Of a stretch of DNA of 64,000 nucleotides, positions 25,781 to 36,081 are shown in pieces. Position 1 is the stretch's first letter; every line of letters begins with the position of its first letter. The notes beneath the pieces were generated by a model that was not told the DNA's origin, did not search any database, and was given only the letters and a program-made list of their open reading frames with translations. The position numbers and the translations under genes are program-made. The DNA comes from CAWDDG01 sp963801065 (GTDB lineage Bacteria; Actinomycetota; Actinomycetes; Jiangellales; Jiangellaceae): the NCBI GenBank assembly GCA_963801065.1, contig CAWDDG010000008.1, positions 496,001-560,000 of the forward strand. The letters are read 5' to 3'.

Positions 25781-28015
25781 CTAGGGGAACGGTGGCGGAT
25801 CGTCGGGCAACTCCACGCTCGGCGTGTACGTGTCGCGCGTGAGGTTGTCGTAGTTGGCACCCGGCAGCGTGCAGAGCGTGTTCTGGTCGATGCCCGCGGC
25901 TGCCAGCTGGGCTGCAGTGACCGTCTCGCGGACGTCACCGTTGAGATCGACTGTGCTGTCGACGACCTCTTCGGTTGTCGTGTTGCAGGTGACGACGATC
26001 AGCCGGAACAGTGCCCGGTTGACGAAGGCCTCGCTAATCGTCACGTCCTTGGGACCGGGCTCCAGGGTCAGGTTGACCGTCACGACGTCCGGGTCGGGCT
26101 CGAAGCCCGGCGGGAACGGCGGAATCTCGTCAACCGTGTAGGTACCCAGGATCAGGTCCACGAGCAGGAACTCGCCCACGTCGGGATCGGCGTCGGGCGC
26201 GCTGTTGTCGAGCACGTCCACGCAGACGTCGGCAGTGTCGACGAGCGTGTCCGGAGTGGTCGAGGTGTCTGCAGTGTGAGTGCGGCACACCTCGAACGTG
26301 GCACCACCAAGCCTGTTCCCTTGGTCATCGTTCTTGAACCAGGCCAGGCTGCCGTCGACGAAGACCTTCGTCGCGTCGCCCGTGCTGCCGCCCGTGCCGT
26401 CAGTCTGGCGTGTGACCACGATGTCGCCTTCGGTGGTGGAGATGGTGAGCGACACGCTCGCGTGACCGACGACGGTGCCCGCGATGTTCGATGTGAACAC
26501 GATCGTGCATTGACCGTTGGCGTCTAGGTTGTCGCCTGGGTCGTCACACGTGCTTGCGTCGGCGTCAAGGATGCTGTCCGCGCCACCGGAGTCGGTGAGC
26601 GTGAAGTCGACGTGTCCGTTGGTCGCCGCGACCAGGCCATTGCCGTCGCCACTGTCCTGCTGGGCTTCGACAACGAACGTGTGCGACTCGCCGATGCTGT
26701 TCGTGTCGTCCTCTTCGATAGAAAGCGTTGCGTCGACGAACACCTTGAACGCGTCGGGGTTCTGACCAGGGTCCGATCCGGTCGAGACGTGGACCGTCGT
26801 GCCCCCGAAAACGACATCCGCTTCGGCATGACCGGTGATAGTCCCCGGTTCATCCGACGAGAACGTCACCGTGCACTGGCCGCCCACGGTTCCGGTTGTT
26901 GCGCACGTGTCGCTAATGAGGTCCACGACACCGGCCGGGTTGGAGTGCGTCAGCGTGACGTCGACGATCGTGCCGTCCGGTACCGGAGTCGGGTTGCCGG
27001 CCACCGACGTGCTGACATCCACGGTGAACGTATGGGTGTCGCCAACGTCGTTGACGTCATCTTCGCCGATGCTGATGTCGGCCTCACACAAATCGAAGTT
27101 GCTGTGAACGAGGTCCTTGAGCACCGCGTTGACCTCGAACGACGACCGCGTCTCCGCCACGAAGTTGGCGATGCAGGGCGCCTCACCGAAGAACGCGCTG
27201 AGGTTGATGCCGCCTTCGAAGAACGCGCCGGTCTCCATGTCGTTCACTGTGAAGCCTTGACCGCCCTTGCCGGTGTACGGCCAGGGGATGTCGGCGTTGA
27301 GGATGTTCGCCGTGTTCACGTTGGCACATACGTCATCGTCGGCGCCAACGGTGTCGCAGTCGGCCGCTACACCGGACACGACGGTTTCCAGAGTGTCCTG
27401 CGGGCCTTCGTCACCATTCCCAGGTCCGACCCACCTGAACACCTTGATCGTGATCCCGGTGCCGCCTTCGTCGAACTCGGACAGCACGAGCAGATCACCG
27501 ACCTCGTGCGCCCCGGAGAACGAACCGTCCGCGACCGGTGCGACGTCGCCCTGGAAGAACCAGAAGCCGACGTTGGACGAGCCCGACGTGTCGAACCGGT
27601 CCAGTCCGAAGTAGGCGTACGTCTCGCCACCGAACGAGTACGCGGCGGCGTACGCGTTGGTGATGTTGTCCTTGTCAGGAACGCTGCCGTTCTTGTGACT
27701 CCACTCAGTAACGTCCTCGTGGTCCTTCGATCCGCCGCCGGTGAAGATCGACTGCGGCGCCGGGTCGGCGACGATGCCGGTGTCGGTGAACGAGCTGTCG
27801 GTGTTGGCGAAGATGTTCGACCAGTCGTCTCCGTCAACCGCTGGGTCGTCCAAAATGTTAGCGTCGAGCTCGAAGAGCCCCACGTCGTGGACGGCCGCCG
27901 CCGGTAGCGCGAACGATGCGCCCACCAAGCCGACGGTGGCTACGCCGACGGCTACTCGGCCTCGGTGGCGGCGGGCGAGTGCGAACGGATTTCGACCTTT
28001 CGTGATCGTTCTCAT
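25781..28015 (-). CDS. Large secreted multi-domain protein with Ig-like repeats
   Basis: A 744-residue exported protein of unknown function. A long signal peptide has a basic start (MRTITKGRNPFALARRHRGR), a hydrophobic VGVATVGLVGASFALPAAA core and a cleavage site near ALPAAAVHD. The first 300 mature residues contain AYAAAYSFGGETYAYFGLDR and NVGFWFFQGDVAPVADG, reminiscent of a lectin/LamG-like sandwich. Two related Ig-like modules follow (VNDVGDTHTFTVDV at about residue 320 and TNSIGESHTFVVEA at about 450), each ending in C.VTFSS or C.IVFTS strands. A SpaA/Cna-B-like domain closes the protein (GATFEVC, GEFLLVDLILGTYTVDEIPP). No LPxTG or membrane anchor is seen. The composition is acidic and Thr/Asp-rich, unlike its neighbours. 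AGAGAGG precedes ATG 28015. Confidence 0.83.
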   Translation of the reverse strand: MRTITKGRNPFALARRHRGRVAVGVATVGLVGASFALPAAAVHDVGLFELDANILDDPAVDGDDWSNIFANTDSSFTDTGIVADPAPQSIFTGGGSKDHEDVTEWSHKNGSVPDKDNITNAYAAAYSFGGETYAYFGLDRFDTSGSSNVGFWFFQGDVAPVADGSFSGAHEVGDLLVLSEFDEGGTGITIKVFRWVGPGNGDEGPQDTLETVVSGVAADCDTVGADDDVCANVNTANILNADIPWPYTGKGGQGFTVNDMETGAFFEGGINLSAFFGEAPCIANFVAETRSSFEVNAVLKDLVHSNFDLCEADISIGEDDVNDVGDTHTFTVDVSTSVAGNPTPVPDGTIVDVTLTHSNPAGVVDLISDTCATTGTVGGQCTVTFSSDEPGTITGHAEADVVFGGTTVHVSTGSDPGQNPDAFKVFVDATLSIEEDDTNSIGESHTFVVEAQQDSGDGNGLVAATNGHVDFTLTDSGGADSILDADASTCDDPGDNLDANGQCTIVFTSNIAGTVVGHASVSLTISTTEGDIVVTRQTDGTGGSTGDATKVFVDGSLAWFKNDDQGNRLGGATFEVCRTHTADTSTTPDTLVDTADVCVDVLDNSAPDADPDVGEFLLVDLILGTYTVDEIPPFPPGFEPDPDVVTVNLTLEPGPKDVTISEAFVNRALFRLIVVTCNTTTEEVVDSTVDLNGDVRETVTAAQLAAAGIDQNTLCTLPGANYDNLTRDTYTPSVELPDDPPPFP

Positions 28016-28224
28016 GCAGTATGGCCTCTCTTGTCAGGAACCCGGCCCGGACAGCAACGTCACGGGCGGCTCCACAGCCCGCGGCGGGGCGGACGCTGGC
28101 GGCCACCGCAAAGGTGGCGAGACCAGCGGCACCCCGTCGCAGGAAGGGTGGGAACAACAACCGTCTGTTCCCGAGGACACCCCGAGGGATGCCATGCAAA
28201 CTCAGCGCGGTGGGTCGACAGGAT

Positions 28225-28770
28225 CTAGCTGCTGGTGCAGCTAACGGCACCACCTGGCACAGACCCGTCCGAGGAGGCCGGATCGATCGTGCAGGTGACG
28301 GTAAGCACCACGTTCCCGGGTGGCTGTTCGACCGTGATCGTGGCGCTGGTGAACGAGAGATCCTCGATCAACTCGGTCCAGTTGGTGTTCGGGCAGCCCG
28401 GTGCCCCCGCGATCACGGGATCCGGTGCGATCGTCGTGACATCGAAGGGGGTGGTGCCGTTCTTGATCTCGTCCTCGGGGATGGCCTGGCTGCCGGTGAC
28501 GTCGAGAGGTGCCGGGTTCTGGCCTGGCGCCTGGTTGCCACCCTGGTTGGTACAGGTGGACGAGACGTCGGCTGTGGCGTCCAGCGTGACCAGGACGTCA
28601 CCGTTGCCGAGGCCGGCCAATTCGCCGGAAGCGTTCAGCGCCAGCCCCTCGTCGAAGAACGCCGGTTCCGCGCGCGCTCCCCCCTTGAGGTGCACGCTCG
28701 ATGCGGTTGCTGGGCCCGCAGCAAGCAGGGCCAGCGCGATGGTGAGGAACAGTACTCGTAGGACTCTCAT
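28225..28770 (-). CDS. Small secreted protein (181 aa), function unknown
   Basis: An exported protein with signal peptide MRVLRVLFLTIALALLAAGP then ATASS. The mature part is about 155 residues with four Cys and a beta-rich composition (LAGLGNGDVLVTLDATADVS, SFTSATITVEQPPGNVVLTV). This pattern is frequent in small secreted proteins of actinobacteria without assigned function. It shares strand and low-lysine, Thr/Asp-rich composition with the large secreted protein 209 bp downstream, so they may be expressed together. The ATG at 28770 is followed, going outward, by a long non-coding region with several palindromes and then the divergent sigma gene. Confidence 0.8.
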   Translation of the reverse strand: MRVLRVLFLTIALALLAAGPATASSVHLKGGARAEPAFFDEGLALNASGELAGLGNGDVLVTLDATADVSSTCTNQGGNQAPGQNPAPLDVTGSQAIPEDEIKNGTTPFDVTTIAPDPVIAGAPGCPNTNWTELIEDLSFTSATITVEQPPGNVVLTVTCTIDPASSDGSVPGGAVSCTSS

Positions 28771-28981
28771 GTTCGTCCCCCGTTTCGTGTGGTGGGGTCG
28801 TGATGGTCGTAGGCATGGCGCGCAACCGATCCGGTGGGTCGCACCGAGCCGGGTGCGTCCGATCGCGTCTGGGAACATGTCAGCCCAGCAGCCAGGAGGC
28901 CCGCGCGGTCGGTGCTCCCCGAGCTGACATGACCGCTTTGTGCCGTGCCTCGGTGCGTACGTCATGAGCGCCCCGCCCCCC

Positions 28982-29017
28982 TGCGAAAGTCGCGGCCTAC
29001 GGGCCGTGGCTTTCGCA
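28982..29017. repeat. Near-perfect 36-nt hairpin (TGCGAAAG ... CTTTCGCA)
   Basis: TGCGAAAGTCGCGGCC pairs with GGCCGTGGCTTTCGCA around a TACG loop. There are 16 pairs, two of them G-T. It lies in the divergent region upstream of both the secreted-protein gene and the sigma gene, so a terminator role is not obvious. It may be a dispersed repeat or an RNA structure in a long leader. Confidence 0.75.
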
Positions 29018-29030
29018 CTCCCCTCCCGGG

Positions 29031-29096
29031 CCTGCGCGGAATCTTTCGGATCTCGCGCAGGACACGGTGTCAAAACTCGCGCAAAACACGGTGCCA
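29031..29096. promoter_or_regulatory. Inverted repeat plus tandem ACACGGTG direct repeats upstream of the sigma gene
   Basis: CCTGCGCG (29031-29038) pairs with CGCGCAGG (29054-29061). Overlapping this, a 21-bp unit starting CTCGCGCA and containing ACACGGTG occurs at 29052-29072 and again at 29076-29096 (18 of 21 identical, 24-bp period). The first copy includes the perfect palindrome GACAC-G-GTGTC (29061-29071). Repeated, helically spaced sites like this often bind a regulator. The protein is unknown. Confidence 0.45.
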
Positions 29097-29184
29097 TCCG
29101 GAAGAACGGCCACCGTCATCTGGAAGAACGCTCGACCGTTGCCGTCGCGTTACATACGGGCGCCACATTCGACCTGTGCATTTG

Positions 29185-29199
29185 CCATGCGCGGCATGG
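29185..29199. promoter_or_regulatory. Short palindrome 63 bp upstream of the sigma gene
   Basis: CCATGC-GCG-GCATGG is a perfect 6-3-6 inverted repeat, placed where an operator or early leader structure of the ECF sigma gene would lie. The evidence is symmetry and position only. Confidence 0.3.
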
Positions 29200-29261
29200 A
29201 TGGCGCCGCTATCGTCGAGTGAGCGAGCCGACCGGCCGCCTGTGTCTGCCTGGACCGGATC

Positions 29262-29829
29262 ATGCTGGAGCAGAGGTTCTTCGACACGCTCGTGCGTGCC
29301 CGCTCTGGTGACGAGCACGCTTTCGCGCTGATCTACAGCGACATTCAGCCGGCGCTGCTCCGGTACTCGCTGGGCTCAAGCGCCCGGGCATGGCGAGGAC
29401 ATCAGTGCAGAGGTGTGGCTCGAAGTCACCCGCGCGCTGGACCGGTTCGAGGGGGACGAGCAGGGTTTTCGTGCCTGGGTCTTCGCGATCGCCCGGAACA
29501 AGATCATTGACCAGGTTCGACGTGACGCCCGCAGACCGACGATCCCGCTCGGGGACACCGGGGAGATCTATCTGCACGAGGCCAGGGACATAGCCGAGGA
29601 CTTCGAAGACGGAGAAGCAACGAAACGGGCGCTGGCCCTGGTGAGGACGCTTCCCCCGGACCAGGCAGAGGTGATCTTGCTGCGGGTGGTCGCGGATCTG
29701 GACAACACGCAGATCGCCGGGCTGCTCGGGAAGACGCCAGGCGCTGTACGCGTCCTGTCGCACCGGGGTCTCAGGCGGCTGGCAGTGACCTTGAGCGAGC
29801 AGATGGTGGCGGGAGGTGTGGATCGATGA
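29262..29829 (+). CDS. ECF RNA polymerase sigma factor, with apparent +1 frameshift near 29376
   Basis: An alternative sigma factor of the ECF group. Region 2 is seen in MLEQRFFDTLVRARSGDEHA, FALIYSDIQPALLRYSLG and, after the shift, AEVWLEVTRALDRFEG and FRAWVFAIARNKIIDQVRRD. Region 4 is seen in RTLPPDQAEVILLRVVADLD and NTQIAGLLGKTPGAVRVLSH. One surplus base near 29376 separates the two halves; removing it gives an ordinary 188-residue sigma factor (SLG then QAPGHGEDIS). The next gene overlaps by 4 bp (ATGA) and encodes a single-pass membrane protein, probably its anti-sigma or sensor partner. Target promoters may include the adjacent secreted-protein genes. Confidence 0.82.
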
Positions 29830-30783
29830 GCACCGGCGACACCCCTTGGGACGAGATGCCCGAGAACCTGTTGCACCTCCCGGGCCTTGACCCAGCTCTT
29901 CCTGACGAGCTCATCGATCGGATTCTTTGCGGCCAACCCGTCGAGGCGGGAACGGCGGCGCCCGGGGGGCTGGCGCTTGCCGAGTTGGTGACGACGTTGC
30001 GACGAGCCGGCTCGAGCCGGTTGAGCTGCGCGGTGAGGCGAGGGCAGCCGCGGCGTACCGGTGGGAGATGAAGTCCCTGTGCTCTGAAGGAGCAGAGACA
30101 TCGCCGGTTGCGTCCGTCCGTCAGCGCCCGGATCGCCGCGGCAGCGTTTGTCGGCTCACTCGGCATGGGCGGGATCGCGGCCGCCGCTGCGGACGGCTCC
30201 CTTCCGGCTCCACTGCAGCACCTCGCGCATGTGCTCTTCGGTGCACCGCCTGCCCATGCCGACGGCCAGCAGGGCGATGACGCCACTGGCGGCACCGGCC
30301 CGATCCCGATGCCCACGGACACCGTCGACGCCCGGCCCACAGGAGTCGCCCGGCACCTCGATGTCGGGCGTGTCTGCGGACACGGCGACGTCCGACGACA
30401 TCGTCGAACCCGCACTCGAGCCGGAGATCGGGGAGCCCGGCACGAGCCCGACGACAGGCGCTACCGCCTCGGACGCGACCGACTCGACCAGCCCGGAGGT
30501 CGCCGAAGCAGTTCCGCCGCCCGCGCACGGGCACCCGGCCGGTGCGCCGCCCGCACCGCCTGGCCGGGTCGCCCGCGCCGCCCGCGCAGTCTGGCGGGTC
30601 GCCCGCGCAGTCTGGCGGGCCGCCCGCGCCGCCGGCGCCGCCTGCAGCCGCCCGCGCCGCCGCGCGCCCGCGCCGCCCGTGTCGCCCGCACCGCCAGTGC
30701 TGCCCGCACCGGTTGCGCCGCCCGCGTCGGCCGTGGGACCCCCAGCGACCGATCATCCGACCGGTACGGCTAACTCCCCATGA
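29826..30783 (+). pseudogene. Membrane protein downstream of ECF sigma factor, multiply frameshifted
   Basis: Read piecewise, this resembles the membrane partner of an ECF sigma factor. The N-terminus STGDTPWDEMPENLLHLPGL, DPALPDELIDRIL lies in the first frame. EPVELRGEARAAAAYR is in a second. One transmembrane segment (ARIAAAAFVGSLGMGGIAAA) follows, with PLQHLAHVLFGAPPAHADGQ. A Ser/Thr/Pro-rich extracytoplasmic tail follows in further frames (DDIVEPALEPEIGEPGTSPT, PAQSGGSPAQSGG, PAPPVSPAPPVLPAPVAPPA) and ends at TGA 30781-30783. At least five frame changes are needed (near 30010, 30075, 30335, 30565 and 30660). Either the gene is decayed or this GC-rich repetitive stretch is poorly sequenced. 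Its start overlaps the sigma stop. Confidence 0.6.
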
Positions 30784-30836
30784 TCCCCAGGCGGAATTCA
30801 CCGTGAACGTGGTCTTGCTGCGCGCTCGCCACTCCG

Positions 30837-30934
30837 GCGTTGATCATGCAACTTCTGCGCGACACGCCGGTGCGACCTCAGGTCCGAGGAATGCCGGGCG
30901 TCGGCGTGTCGCGCAGAAGTTGCATGATCAACGC
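30837..30934. repeat. Long perfect inverted repeat, TGATCATGCA family copy 3
   Basis: Arm 30837-30869 and arm 30902-30934 are perfect 33-nt complements around a 32-nt loop. The arm starts GCGT and contains TGATCATGCAACTTCTGCGC. It shares its core with copies at 17603 and 25670, while the loop is unrelated. The right arm overlaps the end of mak: the TGA stop at 30928-30930 is part of the repeat. It lies between convergent genes and could terminate transcription on both strands. Confidence 0.9.
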
Positions 30935-32304
30935 GGGTCCGTGGCGAGGCGTTCGACGGCGGCCAGGGGGATCGCCAGCCAGGCCGGGCGGTTCCGGGCC
31001 TCGTAGACCGCTTCGTAGACGACCTTGTCGGTCTCGTAGGCCTGCAGCAGCACGTCGTCGTCGCGCGGATCGTGGCCGGCGGCCTTGGCGTAGCCGTCGC
31101 AGAATGCGGCCTGGTTGCGCTCGGCCCACTCGCTGGCCCGGTACGCGATCTGATCGCTCCCAGGGTGGTCGACGACCAGGAGGTGGAGGGCCGCGTAGTC
31201 GAACGAGCGCAACATCGCCGCCACGTCGCGGATGGGCGAGTCGAGCGCGACCCGTTCGGCGAGGGACTTGGCCGGCTCGCCCTCGAAGTCGACGAGCTTC
31301 CACCCGACGACCGTGCGGACGACCTGGCCGAGATGCAGGTCGCCGTGGATCCGCTGCGCGGCGACGGCCTCGTCGAGGGCGGCCAGCCGGTCGAAGGCCT
31401 CGGCGAGGACTGGTGCGTGCTGTGTGAGCTCGGGCACCGTGACGACTGCGGCGTCCAGCCGCGACCGCATCCTGGCCGCCATCGCCACCAGGTCGTCACC
31501 CGAGAGCATGCGCGTCGGCAGGACCTCGGCAAGCGCCGCATGGACCTCGGCGGTAGCGAACCCGAGGCGCTCGGCCTCGCCGGCGAAGTCGCCGCCGACC
31601 TCGTCGGCGTGCAGATCGCCCTCCGCGTAGAGGTCGCGGACGCTCGTCGTCGCGAGCGCCCAGCCGTCGGTCGCGGTCGTGAGGAACGCCTGGAGCATCG
31701 CGAGGCCCGCCTCCTGGCGCTGTCCGGACCCGTCGACCCAGCTCCCGTCGAGCCAGCCCAGTAGCGGCGCTACATACTCGCTCTCCACGCGGGTGAGGGC
31801 ATCGTGGATCTCGATGTCGGGGTTGATGCCCGGAATGACACGCCGGAACGCCTTCAGGAGGGCGACGTCGCCGTACGCCAGTGACGTGTTGCTCTGTTCG
31901 TGAGTGAGCACGAGCGACGACTCTCCCAGCGGGAGCGATGCACCTGGCTCGGTGTGGAAGGAGAGCGTTCCGACGCGGGCCTGGTCGGCAAAGCGCTGCA
32001 GCAGTTCGGCCGTCGCTTCCTTGTCGTGCAACGCGTCGTAGACGTAGCGCCCCTCGGCATCGCCGAGAAGGATGTGCTCGAGCCTGTCGTCATAATGCTC
32101 ACGGAGGCTCACCGGCACCTGGTAGGTGTCGCGTCTGTCGCCCTGTGCCACTTCAACGAGCAGGTGCCACACCTCGGGGTCGGTGTCCCGCAGCCGGGTT
32201 GCCGCAACGGCGCGGACGGAGTCGATCGGCTGGTTCTTGCCGGCAAACCACCGCTGTTGGGGCAGCCACTCCGGCAGCAGGGCGACGGCGGCCTCGGCGG
32301 TCAC
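30928..32304 (-). CDS. mak: Maltokinase (Pep2)
   Basis: It phosphorylates maltose to maltose 1-phosphate, the donor used by GlgE. The 458-residue protein has a kinase fold like aminoglycoside phosphotransferases. The family-specific N-terminal cap carries [40 protein letters not shown] is the nucleotide/lid region, HGDLHLGQ the catalytic loop and [10 protein letters not shown] the metal-binding DFE. The start ATG overlaps the treS stop by 4 bp, so TreS and Mak are coupled; in some actinobacteria they are fused or form a complex. The last codon and stop lie inside the right arm of the inverted repeat at 30902-30934. Confidence 0.95.
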   Translation of the reverse strand: MTAEAAVALLPEWLPQQRWFAGKNQPIDSVRAVAATRLRDTDPEVWHLLVEVAQGDRRDTYQVPVSLREHYDDRLEHILLGDAEGRYVYDALHDKEATAELLQRFADQARVGTLSFHTEPGASLPLGESSLVLTHEQSNTSLAYGDVALLKAFRRVIPGINPDIEIHDALTRVESEYVAPLLGWLDGSWVDGSGQRQEAGLAMLQAFLTTATDGWALATTSVRDLYAEGDLHADEVGGDFAGEAERLGFATAEVHAALAEVLPTRMLSGDDLVAMAARMRSRLDAAVVTVPELTQHAPVLAEAFDRLAALDEAVAAQRIHGDLHLGQVVRTVVGWKLVDFEGEPAKSLAERVALDSPIRDVAAMLRSFDYAALHLLVVDHPGSDQIAYRASEWAERNQAAFCDGYAKAAGHDPRDDDVLLQAYETDKVVYEAVYEARNRPAWLAIPLAAVERLATDPR

Positions 32305-33988
32305 TGGATCGCTTCCGCGATGGGCTGGACCAGCCGGAACCAGTAGAACCCGTGCGGGGCCAGCGTCAGCAGGTACGGCAGCTCGCCGATCAACGGGAAG
32401 CGAACGCCGCCCATCAGCTCGACGGGCTGCGACCCCTCGAACCGCCGAAGGTCCAGCTCGACCGGCTGTGGAAAGCGCGACAGATTATTGACGCAGAGCA
32501 CGATGTCGTCGCCGAAGGCACGCACGTACGAGAGCACGCTGGGATTCGAGCCGCCGAGGTCGATGAAGTCGCCAAGGCCGAAAGCGGGATTCTCCTTGCG
32601 CGCCTCGATCATGCGCCTGGTCCAGTGCAGCAGCGAGGAGGTGTTCGTGACCTGCGACTCGACGTTCGTGACCTGGTAGCCGTACACGGCGTCCATCACG
32701 GCCGGGAGCGTGAGCCGGCCAGGATCCGCGGTCGAGAACCCGGCGTTGCGGTCCGGCGTCCACTGCATGGGGGTGCGGACGCCGTCGCGGTCGCCGAGCC
32801 AGATGTTGTCGCCCATGCCGATCTCGTCCCCGTAATAGAGCACCGGCGAACCCGGAAGCGACAGCAGGAGCGCGGTGAACAGCTCGATCTGGTTGGTGTC
32901 GTTGTCGAGCAGGGGCGCGAGCCGGCGGCGGATGCCGATGTTCGCCTTCATCCGCGGGTCCTTGGCGTACTCGGTCCACATGTAGTCGCGTTCGTCGTCG
33001 GTGACCATCTCGAGCGTCAGCTCGTCGTGGTTGCGCAGGAAGATCCCCCATTGGCAGTTCGTCGGGATGACCGGGGTCTGGGCCATGATCTCCGACACCG
33101 GGTACCGCGACTCCCTGCGCACCGCCATGAAGATCCGCGGCATCACGGGGAAGTGGAAGGCCATGTGGCACTCGTCGCCGCCCGCGGAGAAGTCGCCGAA
33201 GTACTCGACGACGTCGGCCGGCCACTGGTTGGCCTCGCAGAGCAGCACCGTGTCGGGGTACTCGTCCTCGATGACCTTGCGCACCTGCTTGAGGAACTCA
33301 TGCGTCTGCGGGAGGTTCTCGCAGTTCGTGCCCTCCTCCTCGAACAGGTAGGGCACGGCGTCGAGCCGGAAGCCGTCGATGCCGAGGTCGAGCCAGAACC
33401 GCAGCGCGTCGACCATCGCCTCGGCGACCGCCGGGTTGTCGTAGTTCAGGTCCGGCTGGTGGCTGAAGAAGCGGTGCCAGTAGTACTGCTTGCGGACCGG
33501 GTCGAAGCTCCAGTTCGACGTCTCCGTGTCGACGAAGATGATCCGCGCCTCGGGGTAGCCGGAGTCGTCGTCGGCCCACACGTAGAAGTCCCCGTGGGGA
33601 CCGTCGGGGTCCTCGCGCGACGACTGGAACCACGCGTGCTGGTCGCTCGTGTGGTTCATGACGAAGTCGACGATCACCCGCATGCCCCGGTCGTGGGCGA
33701 GCCGGACGAACCTGCTGAAGTCCTCGAGCGTGCCGAACTCGGGGAGGACGTTCTTGTAGTCGGAGACGTCGTAGCCGCCGTCTCGCAGCGGTGACGGGTA
33801 GAACGGCGGCAGCCACAGGCAGTCGACGCCGAGCCATTCGAGGTGGTCGAGCCTCTCGATCAGACCGCACAGGTCGCCTACGCCGTCGCCGTCGGAGTCC
33901 TTGAACGAGCGGACCAGGACCTCATAGAAGACGGCGCGTTTGAACCACTGAGGATCGGTGCCCGGCGCAGGCAGGGTGTGCTCGTGGT

Positions 33989-33992
<4 letters not shown>
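32301..33992 (-). CDS. treS: Trehalose synthase (maltose alpha-D-glucosyltransferase)
   Basis: It isomerises trehalose and maltose, feeding maltose to Mak. The 563-residue GH13 enzyme starts near GTG 33992 ([20 protein letters not shown]) and carries [20 protein letters not shown]. The nucleophile Asp is in [20 protein letters not shown], the acid Glu in [19 protein letters not shown], and the third carboxylate in [32 protein letters not shown] and [16 protein letters not shown] are strongly TreS-specific. There is no C-terminal kinase fusion. The GTG overlaps the glgE stop (GTGA); an upstream GTG at 34001 is also possible. Confidence 0.96.
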
Positions 33993-35971
<1,979 letters not shown>

Positions 35972-36081
35972 CGCTTCCCACGGTACCCGGGACTGGCCCG
36001 ACAAGTGATCGCTGACTTTCTCGGGTCCGGATGAGGGACGGCCCGCGATGTCGTTGACCACGCACGGACTACCGTACGCGG

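Larger units (their letters stand above)
28771..29261. other. 491-bp non-coding divergent region with palindromes
   Basis: No convincing gene is seen on either strand between the small secreted protein and the ECF sigma gene. Bases 28771-28980 show no clear structure. From 28982 onward it holds a 36-nt hairpin, an 8-bp-arm inverted repeat, two copies of a 21-bp direct repeat and a short palindrome, each listed separately. It must contain the promoters of both flanking genes. Confidence 0.7.

Noticed and set aside
24521..26527. A 668-codon open frame on the plus strand across glgB and the secreted protein gene
   Set aside because: It has no recognisable domain, is Arg/Val/Gly-biased and is the reverse complement of two well-supported genes.
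17603..30934. CRISPR array from recurring TGATCATGCA elements
   Set aside because: Copies are kilobases apart, palindromic and without regular spacers; there is no cas gene.
30542..31006. Pro/Arg-rich open frame that runs through the repeat at 30837
   Set aside because: It is a piece of the frameshifted sigma-partner tail continued into non-coding repeat; it has no start signal or domain.
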